Positions 1 to 5,417 of a stretch of 5,438 nt of DNA are shown here, piece by piece. Location: assembly GCA_013334545.1 (NCBI GenBank), contig JAAXXJ010000221.1, forward strand, positions 1-5,438, read 5' to 3'. The stretch's first letter is position 1; the number at the start of each line of letters is the position of its first letter. Under the pieces are notes generated by a model, which had not been told where the DNA came from, did no database searches, and was given only the letters and a program-made list of their open reading frames with translations. The position numbers and the translations under genes are program-made. Source of the stretch: Nitrospirota bacterium. Lineage in GTDB: Bacteria; Nitrospirota; UBA9217.

Positions 1-506
1 CCGATCATACCGCTCCTCCGGACGGACTCGATGGCCTCCCAGGTGAGCGGGTCCGCCGTGCCCTTGATCTGGCGAAGCTCGTCGTTCAGGCTTCCCGGCT
101 GCACACGCCAGTAGTCCCTCAGCATCGCCGAGATGCAGCGCCGGGACAAGGCCGCCGATGTCTTGGCGCTCAGATCGAGGGTGAGGCAGGCCTCATGATA
201 GTCTTCAAGGACCTCCGGCGGAAGCAAGACCGGGAACGCCCGGGCGCGCGATGGCGGCACAAGGTTCCAGGAGGTGAGGTGCTTTCCCGTGTAGACCCGT
301 GTTCCAACGACCTCACGGCCGTGCAGGGACGCGCTCAGGGAGAACTTGCGGCATTTCGCGTTGGGGCAGACCACGAACTTGGTCACGAGGCGGCGCGGGC
401 CGTCCGCGTTCGGCAGCGTCAGGTCCGCAATGGCCACCTGCCGCTCATTGTCCGTCACGGGCTGGTCCGAGCCGCAGAACGGGCATTGCCAGATATATTC
501 GCTCAC
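1..506 (-). CDS. DUF4145-type protein with N-terminal zinc ribbon, 3'-truncated by the window edge
   Basis: The first 168 codons of a protein of unknown function are visible. Two cysteine pairs, C8-P-F-C11 and C47-P-N-A-K-C52, form a likely zinc ribbon. Residues from about 95 onward resemble DUF4145: an EDYHEAC segment (101-107), a helix with SAALSRRCISAMLRDYW (117-133), and DPLTWEAIESVRR (152-164) running into the edge where the family usually continues with a G-x-x-A-H-like motif. No signal peptide or membrane segment is seen, so it is probably cytoplasmic. The chosen start is a GTG with GGAGGT placed 5 nt upstream of it (counted from GGAGG). An in-frame ATG at 534-536 overlaps the aroB stop as ATGA and would add ten residues, but has no ribosome binding site. 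It follows aroB by 26 bp, so co-transcription is likely. DUF4145 is known from stand-alone proteins and, as I recall, some restriction-enzyme subunits; its job here cannot be told. Confidence 0.8.
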   Translation of the reverse strand, partial: MSEYIWQCPFCGSDQPVTDNERQVAIADLTLPNADGPRRLVTKFVVCPNAKCRKFSLSASLHGREVVGTRVYTGKHLTSWNLVPPSRARAFPVLLPPEVLEDYHEACLTLDLSAKTSAALSRRCISAMLRDYWRVQPGSLNDELRQIKGTADPLTWEAIESVRRSGMI

Positions 507-510
507 CCTT

Positions 511-516
511 ACCTCC
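511..516 (-). promoter_or_regulatory. Ribosome binding site deciding the DUF4145 gene start
   Basis: Reading on the minus strand, GGAGGT precedes the GTG at 504-506. It sits at ordinary Shine-Dalgarno spacing, whereas the alternative ATG at 534-536 has nothing similar upstream. It favours the GTG start, although the ATGA overlap with aroB leaves coupled initiation at the ATG possible. Confidence 0.65.
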
Positions 517-532
517 GTGCGGTCGCTTCGTC

Positions 533-1615
533 TCATTCAGCGAGCAGCGCCCTGAGCTGCTGCTCGTCCCATTCCCCGCTCATGACGACCTCGCCGACCT
601 TCTTCGGCAGGACCAGGCGCACCTTGCCGCCCTCGGCCTTCTTGTCCACCTGGATGGCGTCCATGAGCTCGGTGACGGAAGGCCGGCGCTTCAGGACCGA
701 GAGGCTGAACGGCAGGCCATAGTCGCGGACCAGCTTTTCCACCCGCTCCGGGACCCTGGCATCGCATTGACCACTGCGGTGGGCAAGCTTCGCGGCATAT
801 ACCATGCCGATGGCCACTGCCTCGCCATGGCGCACCGTATAGTTCGACAGCGTCTCGACCGCGTGCCCCACCGTGTGGCCGAGGTTCAGAATGGCGCGGA
901 GACCGCCTTCGCGCTCGTCCTTGCTCACCACGTCCGCCTTGATCTCGCAGGAACGACGGATGATGTGGCCCAGCGGCCCCTGCTCCTGGGCGAGGACCTT
1001 CTCCCGGTTCTTGTCGAGGAAATCGAACAGTTCGCGGTCCCAGATCACGCCGTACTTGATCACCTCGGCCATGCCCGAGAGGAACTCCTCCTTTGGCAGC
1101 GTCTTGAGCGTGTCCAGGTCCATGAGCACGAGCCGGGGCTGATAGAACGCTCCGATCATGTTCTTGCCCATGGGGTGGTTCACGCCGGTCTTGCCTCCGA
1201 CGCTGCTGTCCACCATGGCGAGGAGCGTCGTCGGCACCTGGATGAAGGGCACGCCCCGCATGTAGCAGGAAGCGGCAAAGCCCGTCAGGTCGCCGATCAC
1301 GCCGCCGCCCAACGCCACGAGCGGCGAGCGGCGGTCGAAGGTGTTAATCAGGAGCGCCGTGAAGACGGCATTGGCCCAGTCCAGGGTCTTGTACTGTTCG
1401 CCATCGGGGACCTCCACGGGCATCGCCAGAAAGTCGGCAGCCGCCAGGGCCTTGAGCACGCGTTGGCCGTAGAGCCTGTTCACCGTGGGATTCGTGACCA
1501 CGGCGGTCTTCCTGCCGAAGCGGAGCCTGCCCATCTCTTCGCCGAGCTTTTCCAGCTTTGCGCCGATGAGGATGTCGTAGCTCCTCGCGCCGAGCTCTAC
1601 TTTAACAACATGCAT
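533..1615 (-). CDS. aroB: 3-dehydroquinate synthase
   Basis: AroB converts 3-deoxy-D-arabino-heptulosonate 7-phosphate (DAHP) to 3-dehydroquinate, the second step of the shikimate pathway. It is a cytosolic, NAD+- and divalent metal-dependent enzyme. The 360-residue length is typical. Visible motifs are the nucleotide-binding GGGVIGD (103-109), the conserved stretch from MVDSSVGGKTGVNHP (134-148) to KNMIGAFYQP (151-160), and the likely metal ligands E184 (AEVIKYG), H247 (LGHTVGH) and H263 (RHGEA). These match the family's known Glu/His/His site. The ATG at 1615 is preceded by AGGAGAAGG, giving a usable ribosome binding site that lies within the end of aroK. The gene overlaps aroK by 14 bp and is followed 26 bp later by the DUF4145 gene, so it sits inside a minus-strand operon. 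Nothing is missing or broken. Confidence 0.97.
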   Translation of the reverse strand: MHVVKVELGARSYDILIGAKLEKLGEEMGRLRFGRKTAVVTNPTVNRLYGQRVLKALAAADFLAMPVEVPDGEQYKTLDWANAVFTALLINTFDRRSPLVALGGGVIGDLTGFAASCYMRGVPFIQVPTTLLAMVDSSVGGKTGVNHPMGKNMIGAFYQPRLVLMDLDTLKTLPKEEFLSGMAEVIKYGVIWDRELFDFLDKNREKVLAQEQGPLGHIIRRSCEIKADVVSKDEREGGLRAILNLGHTVGHAVETLSNYTVRHGEAVAIGMVYAAKLAHRSGQCDARVPERVEKLVRDYGLPFSLSVLKRRPSVTELMDAIQVDKKAEGGKVRLVLPKKVGEVVMSGEWDEQQLRALLAE

Positions 1616-2117
1616 AGCGTACCTTCTCCTTGATCTCGTCGATCACGTCGTCCACGGAGCGCTCCGAGGTATCGATGACAAAATCCGCCTGGCGGTAGAA
1701 CCGTTCCCGGGCATCCAGCAGCTCACGGATATTCGCCAGGGGGTCCGCTACCTGTAACAGCGGCCGGTGCGTCTCGTGCCTGATCCGCGCATAAATGCTT
1801 TCCGGATGGGCGGTGAGGCAGATGGTTATCCCGTTCTCCTTGAAGGCCCTGCGGTTCTCATCGCGGATCACGGCACCGCCGCCGGTGGATACCACCTGGC
1901 CCTCGTTCTCGAGAATCCGCTTGATCACGCGCGTCTCCACGTCGCGGAAGTACGGTTCACCGAAGTTCGAGAAGATCTCGGTGATGGTGATCTTCTGGTC
2001 CGCCTCGATCAGCTCATCGGTGTCAACAAAGACGTAGCCCAGGTCCTTCGCCAGCCGCGTTCCCACGCTCGTCTTGCCGACGCCCATGAAGCCTGTGAGA
2101 ATGATGTTCTTGAACAT
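1602..2117 (-). CDS. aroK: Shikimate kinase
   Basis: This enzyme phosphorylates shikimate with ATP to shikimate 3-phosphate. The 171-residue form is of normal length for the family. It shows the Walker A loop GFMGVGKT (9-16), the D32-T-D34 pair that binds Mg2+ and shikimate, R58 in the EPYFRDVE segment, the shikimate-binding GGG (79-81), the lid RPLL (118-121) and R137 in the AREREFY-like helix (DARERFY here). The ATG at 2117 was chosen because AGGAA lies 8 nt upstream and because MFKNIILTGFMG is where family members begin. An in-frame ATG at 2135 and a GTG at 2156 have no ribosome binding site. Its 3' end overlaps aroB by 14 bp, suggesting translational coupling. A 146-bp gap separates it from aroC, so an additional internal promoter is possible, but I cannot identify a convincing one. 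AroK and AroL cannot be told apart outside enterobacteria; aroK is used by convention. Confidence 0.95.
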   Translation of the reverse strand: MFKNIILTGFMGVGKTSVGTRLAKDLGYVFVDTDELIEADQKITITEIFSNFGEPYFRDVETRVIKRILENEGQVVSTGGGAVIRDENRRAFKENGITICLTAHPESIYARIRHETHRPLLQVADPLANIRELLDARERFYRQADFVIDTSERSVDDVIDEIKEKVRYACC

Positions 2118-2155
2118 AGATTTGGTTCCTGTCATATTGATAACGGCATTTGCCA

Positions 2156-2191
2156 CGGATCAAATCGGATAAAAGTCGGATATCGGCGGAT
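2156..2191. repeat. Four CGGAT pentamers at helical spacing in the aroC-aroK gap
   Basis: Perfect CGGAT copies start at 2156, 2166, 2177 and 2187 on the plus strand, that is 10, 11 and 10 bp apart, close to one DNA turn. On the transcribed (minus) strand they read ATCCG and end about 39 bp before the aroK start. The surrounding 146-bp gap (2118-2263) otherwise holds no gene or convincing terminator. Phased repeats can bind a regulator on one face of the helix, but with such a short unit this could be chance or a decayed tandem repeat. Confidence 0.5.
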
Positions 2192-2263
2192 TTCCTTGAC
2201 GATCAATTACTGCCCAAAAGGGATCCCGCAGCATTGCCGCCGCTTTTTCTCCCCGTCCCCGCG

Positions 2264-3448
2264 TCAGACCGGCGCCTCTTCCACTCCCATCCTGTCCTTG
2301 AGGTACTTTCGGTACTGCTCGTGGTTTCGCTTCATCTCATCGATGCTGTCGCCGCCGAACTTCTCTATCAGTGCCGCGGCGATCTCGAAGGCCGTGACAG
2401 CCTCGCCCACCACGGCGGCAGCGGGTACGGCACATACGTCGGAGCGTTCCACCGCGGCCTTGAAGGGTTTCCGGGTCACCATATCCACCGAGCGGAGCGG
2501 CTTCATCAGCGTGGGGATCGGTTTCATGGCGGCCCGGAGCGTGATGTCCTCCCCGTTGCTCATGCCACCCTCAATGCCGCCGGCGTGGTTCGTTCTGCGG
2601 AAGAAGCCTCCCTTGGGCCCCCAGAAGATCTCGTCGTGCACCTGCGATCCCGGCTTGTTGGCGACGCCGAATCCCGAGCCGACCTCGACGCCCTTCATGG
2701 CCTGGATGCTCATGATGGCCGCGGCGAGACGCGCGTCGAGCTTGCGGTCCCAGTGGGCGTGGCTGCCGAGCCCAACCGGCACACCGGAAACAATGATCTC
2801 ATAGATGCCGCCCAGGGAGTCCCCGGCGCGCGCCGCCTCGTCGATCCTGTGCATCATCCGCTTCTCAGCCTGCTGGTCGGCGCAACGGAGCTGCGACGCC
2901 TCGGCCCGCTTCCGGACCTCCTTGAGGGACATCCGGTCACCCTTGGCGTATACCCCGCCGATGGCGATCACGTGGCTGGTGATGCCAATGCCGAACTCGT
3001 CCATGAGCCGCTTTGCCACGGCGCCGACAGCCACGCGCATGGCCGTCTCCCGGGCGCTGGAGCGCTCCAGGATGTTGCGGATGTCCGCGATGCCGTACTT
3101 GAGTGCGCCGGCAAGGTCCGCGTGTCCCGGCCGCGGACGCGTCACGGGTTCGGCTGTGTTGAGGAACGACGGGTCCGGCGACATCTTGGCGCGCCAGTTG
3201 TCCCAGTCCTTGTTCCTTATCATGAGGCCGATGGGGCTGCCCAGGGTCCTGCCCCAGCGAACGCCCGTGAGGATCCTGACCGTGTCCTTCTCGATCTTCA
3301 TCCTGCCGCCCCGGCCGTATCCCGCTTGACGGCGTCCGAGGTCGTTGTCAATATCCGTGACCCGGATGAGCAGTCCGGCAGGTACACCCTCGATGATGCC
3401 CATCAAAAGCTCCCCGTGAGACTCTCCTGCGGTCAAATAGCGCAGCAT
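2264..3448 (-). CDS. aroC: Chorismate synthase
   Basis: AroC removes phosphate from 5-enolpyruvylshikimate 3-phosphate to give chorismate, the last shared step of aromatic biosynthesis, using reduced FMN as an essential but not net-consumed cofactor. The protein is 394 residues, in the range of the longer bacterial forms. It carries the N-terminal signature TAGESHG (6-12, with H11), RRQAGYGRGGRM (39-50), RPRPGHAD (104-111), RSSARETAMRV (129-139), the NHAGGIEGGMSNG loop (287-299) and the C-terminal signature RSDVCAVPA (335-343). The ATG at 3448 has a strong AAGGAGG 4 nt upstream, which fixes the start. It is the first gene of the minus-strand group, facing away from mqnB, and a promoter candidate lies about 130 bp upstream. 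No reductase domain is fused to it, so it relies on an external source of reduced flavin. Confidence 0.97.
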   Translation of the reverse strand: MLRYLTAGESHGELLMGIIEGVPAGLLIRVTDIDNDLGRRQAGYGRGGRMKIEKDTVRILTGVRWGRTLGSPIGLMIRNKDWDNWRAKMSPDPSFLNTAEPVTRPRPGHADLAGALKYGIADIRNILERSSARETAMRVAVGAVAKRLMDEFGIGITSHVIAIGGVYAKGDRMSLKEVRKRAEASQLRCADQQAEKRMMHRIDEAARAGDSLGGIYEIIVSGVPVGLGSHAHWDRKLDARLAAAIMSIQAMKGVEVGSGFGVANKPGSQVHDEIFWGPKGGFFRRTNHAGGIEGGMSNGEDITLRAAMKPIPTLMKPLRSVDMVTRKPFKAAVERSDVCAVPAAAVVGEAVTAFEIAAALIEKFGGDSIDEMKRNHEQYRKYLKDRMGVEEAPV

Positions 3449-3517
3449 TGACCCTCCTTCGTATCGCCGGTCAGGAAGACGATAAATTACTTACAATACA
3501 ACAACTTGCGAGCCATT

Positions 3518-3530
3518 GCTCCTTCGGAGC
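3518..3530 (-). other. Small perfect hairpin in the aroC 5' leader
   Basis: GCTCC and GGAGC pair perfectly around a 3-nt loop; on the minus strand this is GCTCC-GAA-GGAGC. It lies about 70 nt before the aroC start, within the predicted leader. There is no U-tract after it in the aroC direction, so it is not an intrinsic terminator. Its role is unknown and it may be incidental. Confidence 0.4.
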
Positions 3531-3580
3531 CGCCGTTTCGCGCTGCCAGAATCTCGAAAAAACCCTGTAAAATCGGGCTC

Positions 3581-3609
3581 ATCATAGCAAATTTGAAATA
3601 GAAGTGCAA
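3581..3609 (-). promoter_or_regulatory. Candidate sigma-70 promoter for aroC-aroK-aroB
   Basis: On the minus strand, TTGCAC (3609-3604) is followed after 17 bp by TATGAT (3586-3581). The -10 is preceded by TGC, making an extended -10 element. The -10 differs from TATAAT at one base, while the -35 matches mainly in TTG. The predicted start near 3574 gives a leader of about 125 nt. It overlaps the plus-strand promoter candidate for mqnB. Confidence 0.5.
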
Positions 3610-3629
3610 TCAAAAGTATGGTATATATT
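3593..3629 (+). promoter_or_regulatory. Candidate promoter for mqnB-mqnD
   Basis: The AT-rich stretch contains TTGAAA at 3593-3598, TATGGT at 3617-3622 (18-bp spacer), and TG-G-TATATATT at 3619-3629, which resembles an extended -10. The exact -10 is ambiguous. Either reading puts the start close to 3630-3636, about 100 nt before mqnB. It overlaps the aroC promoter candidate on the other strand. Confidence 0.4.
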
Positions 3630-3638
3630 TGGTACGCT

Positions 3639-3740
3639 ATGAACGGCGTCCCGGCATGGTGGAGGAAAGCGACGACGCTTTCTCCACAGCAGACCGCCAG
3701 TTACCTCAGGAAATTTGAAAAAGCAAAGGGGCCTTCATGA
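3639..3740 (+). CDS. Possible 33-codon ORF coupled to mqnB, with tandem Trp codons
   Basis: An ATG at 3639 opens a 33-codon frame ending in TGA at 3738-3740. The stop overlaps the mqnB ATG (3737-3739) as ATGA, the arrangement typical of translationally coupled genes. The predicted peptide has a WW pair (residues 7-8, codons 3657-3662) and a basic, charged C-terminal half including YLRKFEKAKG. The same frame extends up to another ATG at 3618, which would add seven residues including one more Trp, but that start lies inside the promoter candidate. Neither start has a good ribosome binding site; if transcription begins near 3634 the 3639 start would be almost leaderless. I recognise no family. 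It could be a regulatory leader peptide, a small protein, or a chance open frame. Confidence 0.35.
   Translation: MNGVPAWWRKATTLSPQQTASYLRKFEKAKGPS
3645..3698 (+). other. Stem-loop in the mqnB 5' leader
   Basis: The core hairpin at 3659-3687 pairs GTGGAG with CTCCAC and AAAGCG with CGCTTT around an ACGA loop, 12 base pairs with a single bulged G (3665). A weaker outer helix pairs GGCG (3645-3648) with CGCC (3695-3698). No run of T follows, so it is not an intrinsic terminator. The second codon of the TGG TGG pair forms part of the 5' arm, so a ribosome translating the short ORF would open the stem. It matches no riboswitch class that I recognise. Confidence 0.55.
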
Positions 3741-4468
3741 TCGCGCTGCTCTGCTCAGCACAGGCCGAAGCCGAACATATCCTGGCATGGACCACGGTGA
3801 AGGCGACCACGCAGCTCGGATCAAAGTCCATCATCGCGGGGACCCTCGCGGGCCGCGAGGTCCTGCTCTGCGTGGGCGGGATGGGCAAGGTCAATGCCGC
3901 ACACGCAGCCACCCTCATGATCGCTGAGTTCGCCCCCGAGGCGCTTGTCCTGTTCGGTGTCGGCGGCGCCTATCCCTCATCCGGCGCGGCCGTAGGCGAC
4001 GTGGCCCTCGCTCATCAGGAGATCGCCGGCGATGAAGGCGTGCTGACCCGTGACGGGTTCATGGACACGGAATATATCGGCATACCGCTGCTCAAGACCC
4101 CAACCTCGGTGATCTTCACGACCTACCCTGCATCGGAACGACTGCTGAAACAATCGCTCCGTACGCTCATTACCACCGCGGAGCCCGGCAGCGGCAAAGT
4201 GCATTTCGGCCCCTTCGTCACTCTCTCGACCTGCACGGGTACCTCCGCGCGGGCGATGGAACTGGAGGAACGCTACCACGGCCTGTGTGAGAACATGGAG
4301 GGGGCGGCGGTCGCCCAGGTGGCGACGCTCCACAATGTTCCCTGGCTCGAAGTGCGCGGCATCTCGAACATCGTCGAGGACCGCAACCTTAATAAGTGGG
4401 ACATCCCTCGGGCGGCCGTGTCAGCGCAAAAGGCCGTTGTCAGCATCCTGAAGGGATGGGATGGATGA
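3737..4468 (+). CDS. mqnB: Futalosine hydrolase
   Basis: MqnB splits futalosine into hypoxanthine and dehypoxanthine futalosine in the futalosine route from chorismate to menaquinone. The 243-residue protein has the nucleoside phosphorylase/MTAN fold pattern: a glycine-rich LFGVGGAYPSSG (72-83) then VGDVALAHQEIAGDEG (86-101), the ribose-contacting NMEGAAVA (186-193, E188), and RGISNIVEDR (207-216). The combination GDEG plus NMEGAA plus ISNIVEDR is characteristic of MqnB rather than of methylthioadenosine nucleosidase. N211 stands where MTAN has a catalytic Asp, which fits a 6-oxopurine leaving group. AAAGGGG ends 5 nt before the ATG, supporting the start, and the start overlaps the stop of the preceding short ORF. 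The gene heads the plus-strand group and is followed by mqnD 88 bp later. A related nucleosidase is the only realistic alternative. Confidence 0.92.
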   Translation: MIALLCSAQAEAEHILAWTTVKATTQLGSKSIIAGTLAGREVLLCVGGMGKVNAAHAATLMIAEFAPEALVLFGVGGAYPSSGAAVGDVALAHQEIAGDEGVLTRDGFMDTEYIGIPLLKTPTSVIFTTYPASERLLKQSLRTLITTAEPGSGKVHFGPFVTLSTCTGTSARAMELEERYHGLCENMEGAAVAQVATLHNVPWLEVRGISNIVEDRNLNKWDIPRAAVSAQKAVVSILKGWDG

Positions 4469-4471
4469 ACC

Positions 4472-4534
4472 GAATGCGGATTGCGGATTGCGAATTGCGG
4501 AATGACCATCCGAAATGCCGCATCGCGGAATGCG
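4472..4534. repeat. Nine-unit degenerate 7-bp tandem repeat between mqnB and mqnD
   Basis: The stretch divides without indels into nine heptamers: GAATGCG, GATTGCG, GATTGCG, AATTGCG, GAATGAC, CATCCGA, AATGCCG, CATCGCG and GAATGCG. The first four and the last are close to G-A-W-T-G-C-G; the middle ones are decayed but keep the register. It occupies most of the 88-bp gap, starting 3 bp after the mqnB stop codon. Heptanucleotide repeats occur between genes in several bacterial lineages. No function is evident; it could be slipped-strand generated spacer DNA. Confidence 0.8.
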
Positions 4535-4556
4535 ACACTCCTTACCGGGACATCTA

Positions 4557-5396
4557 ATGGAACAACAGCTCACCATCGGCTACTCTCCCTGCCCCAACGA
4601 TACCTATATCTTCTACGCGCTCGTGCACGGCAAGGTCCGGGTCCCGGGCATCACGTTCCGGGAGCGGCTTGAGGACGTCGAGACCCTGAACCAGCTGGCG
4701 CTCACGGGCGAACTGGACCTAACCAAGATCTCCTATCATGCCCTGGGGCATCTCCGGGAACGTTATGCCCTGCTCCGTTCCGGCGGCGCGCTGGGGCGAG
4801 GATGCGGGCCGCTCCTCGTGGCGCGGCCCGGCACGGAACTTGAGCATGTCCGGAGCGGGACCGTGGCCATCCCGGGGAAGCTCACGACCGCATGGCTCCT
4901 CCTCCGTCTCTATGACCCGGCGCTGACGAACGTGGCGGTGATGACCTTCGACCGCATCATGCAGGCCGTGGCGGACGGCGCGGTGACCGCGGGCCTGATC
5001 ATCCATGAGAGCCGGTTCACCTATCCGCTCTATAAACTGGAGAAGCTCCTTGATCTCGGTGAATGGTGGGAGCGATATTCCGGCCTCCCCATCCCCCTCG
5101 GTGGGATCTTAGGACTGCGTTCGCTCGGGTCGGATATACTGCTGATGGTAGAGGAGGGAATCCGGGAAAGTATCCGCTACGCTCGGGCGAACGAGGCGGA
5201 GGTCCTGTCCTATTGCCGTCGGCACAGTCAGGAAATGGACGAGACGGTAATGCAGAAGCACATCGACCTGTACGTGAACGACCTTTCCCAGGACCTCGGC
5301 AACGAGGGGACTGCGGCGGTCCGGCGGCTCTTCGCCGAGGCCGAGAAGCGCGGCATCTTCCCGACCTCCGGCATGCCGCTGCTTGCCGGCGAGTAA
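4557..5396 (+). CDS. mqnD: 1,4-dihydroxy-6-naphthoate synthase
   Basis: MqnD turns cyclic dehypoxanthine futalosine into 1,4-dihydroxy-6-naphthoate, the ring precursor of menaquinone. The 279-residue protein has the periplasmic-binding-protein-like fold typical of MqnA/MqnD but no signal peptide, so it is cytosolic. Key segments are GYSPCPNDTYIFYAL (8-22), the MqnD hallmark; LTKISYHALG (55-64); GCGPLLVARPG (82-92); IPGKLTTAWLLL (105-116); GLIIHESRFTY (146-156), whose H150 corresponds to the catalytic histidine reported for the Thermus enzyme; and LPIPLGGI (177-184). The ATG at 4557 was chosen because MEQQLTIGYSPCPNDT is the family's usual beginning; an ATG at 4515 would only add repeat-derived residues. 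The ribosome binding site is weak (GGGA at 4547-4550), so translation may be modest. It follows mqnB by 88 bp on the same strand, and co-transcription is likely. MqnA is distinguished by different N-terminal motifs. Confidence 0.96.
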   Translation: MEQQLTIGYSPCPNDTYIFYALVHGKVRVPGITFRERLEDVETLNQLALTGELDLTKISYHALGHLRERYALLRSGGALGRGCGPLLVARPGTELEHVRSGTVAIPGKLTTAWLLLRLYDPALTNVAVMTFDRIMQAVADGAVTAGLIIHESRFTYPLYKLEKLLDLGEWWERYSGLPIPLGGILGLRSLGSDILLMVEEGIRESIRYARANEAEVLSYCRRHSQEMDETVMQKHIDLYVNDLSQDLGNEGTAAVRRLFAEAEKRGIFPTSGMPLLAGE

Positions 5397-5408
5397 CGCG
5401 GCTTATTA

Positions 5409-5417
5409 TGATATAAT
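5409..5417 (+). promoter_or_regulatory. Extended -10 promoter element facing out of the window
   Basis: TGATATAAT gives a perfect TATAAT (5412-5417) with the extended TG at 5409-5410, just 12 bp after the mqnD stop. I find no good -35 at 16-18 bp. It also forms part of a small inverted repeat, TATTAT/ATAATA (5404-5418). It could start transcription of a gene beyond the right edge. Confidence 0.4.

Noticed and set aside
299..1633. 444-codon plus-strand open frame opposite aroB
   Set aside because: It is antisense to an unambiguous aroB and the translation is Arg/His/Leu-rich with no recognisable motif, typical of a GC-rich shadow frame.
2118..2156. N-terminal extension of shikimate kinase from the GTG at 2156 or ATG at 2135
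   Set aside because: No ribosome binding site precedes either codon, while AGGAA precedes the ATG at 2117, which matches the usual family N-terminus.
2214..2223. CCC-AAAA-GGG hairpin as a terminator after aroC
   Set aside because: A 3-bp stem is too weak and there is no suitable T-run in the aroC direction.
2160..2234. 24-codon minus-strand ORF in the aroC-aroK gap
   Set aside because: It is very short, has no properly spaced ribosome binding site, and crosses the CGGAT boxes; chance is the simpler explanation.
2150..3451. 433-codon plus-strand open frame opposite aroC
   Set aside because: It is antisense to aroC over its whole length, has no family features, and ends where aroC begins only by coincidence of frame.
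3661..3665. GGAGG resembling a ribosome binding site
   Set aside because: No start codon lies at a usable distance downstream, and the bases are part of the leader stem.
3659..3687. Intrinsic terminator or classical attenuator before mqnB
   Set aside because: The stem is strong but followed by a mixed sequence without a T-run, so factor-independent termination is not supported.
4515..4556. N-terminal extension of MqnD from the ATG at 4515
   Set aside because: The extra 14 residues come from the heptamer repeat and flank, and MqnD proteins normally begin just before the SPCPNDT motif.
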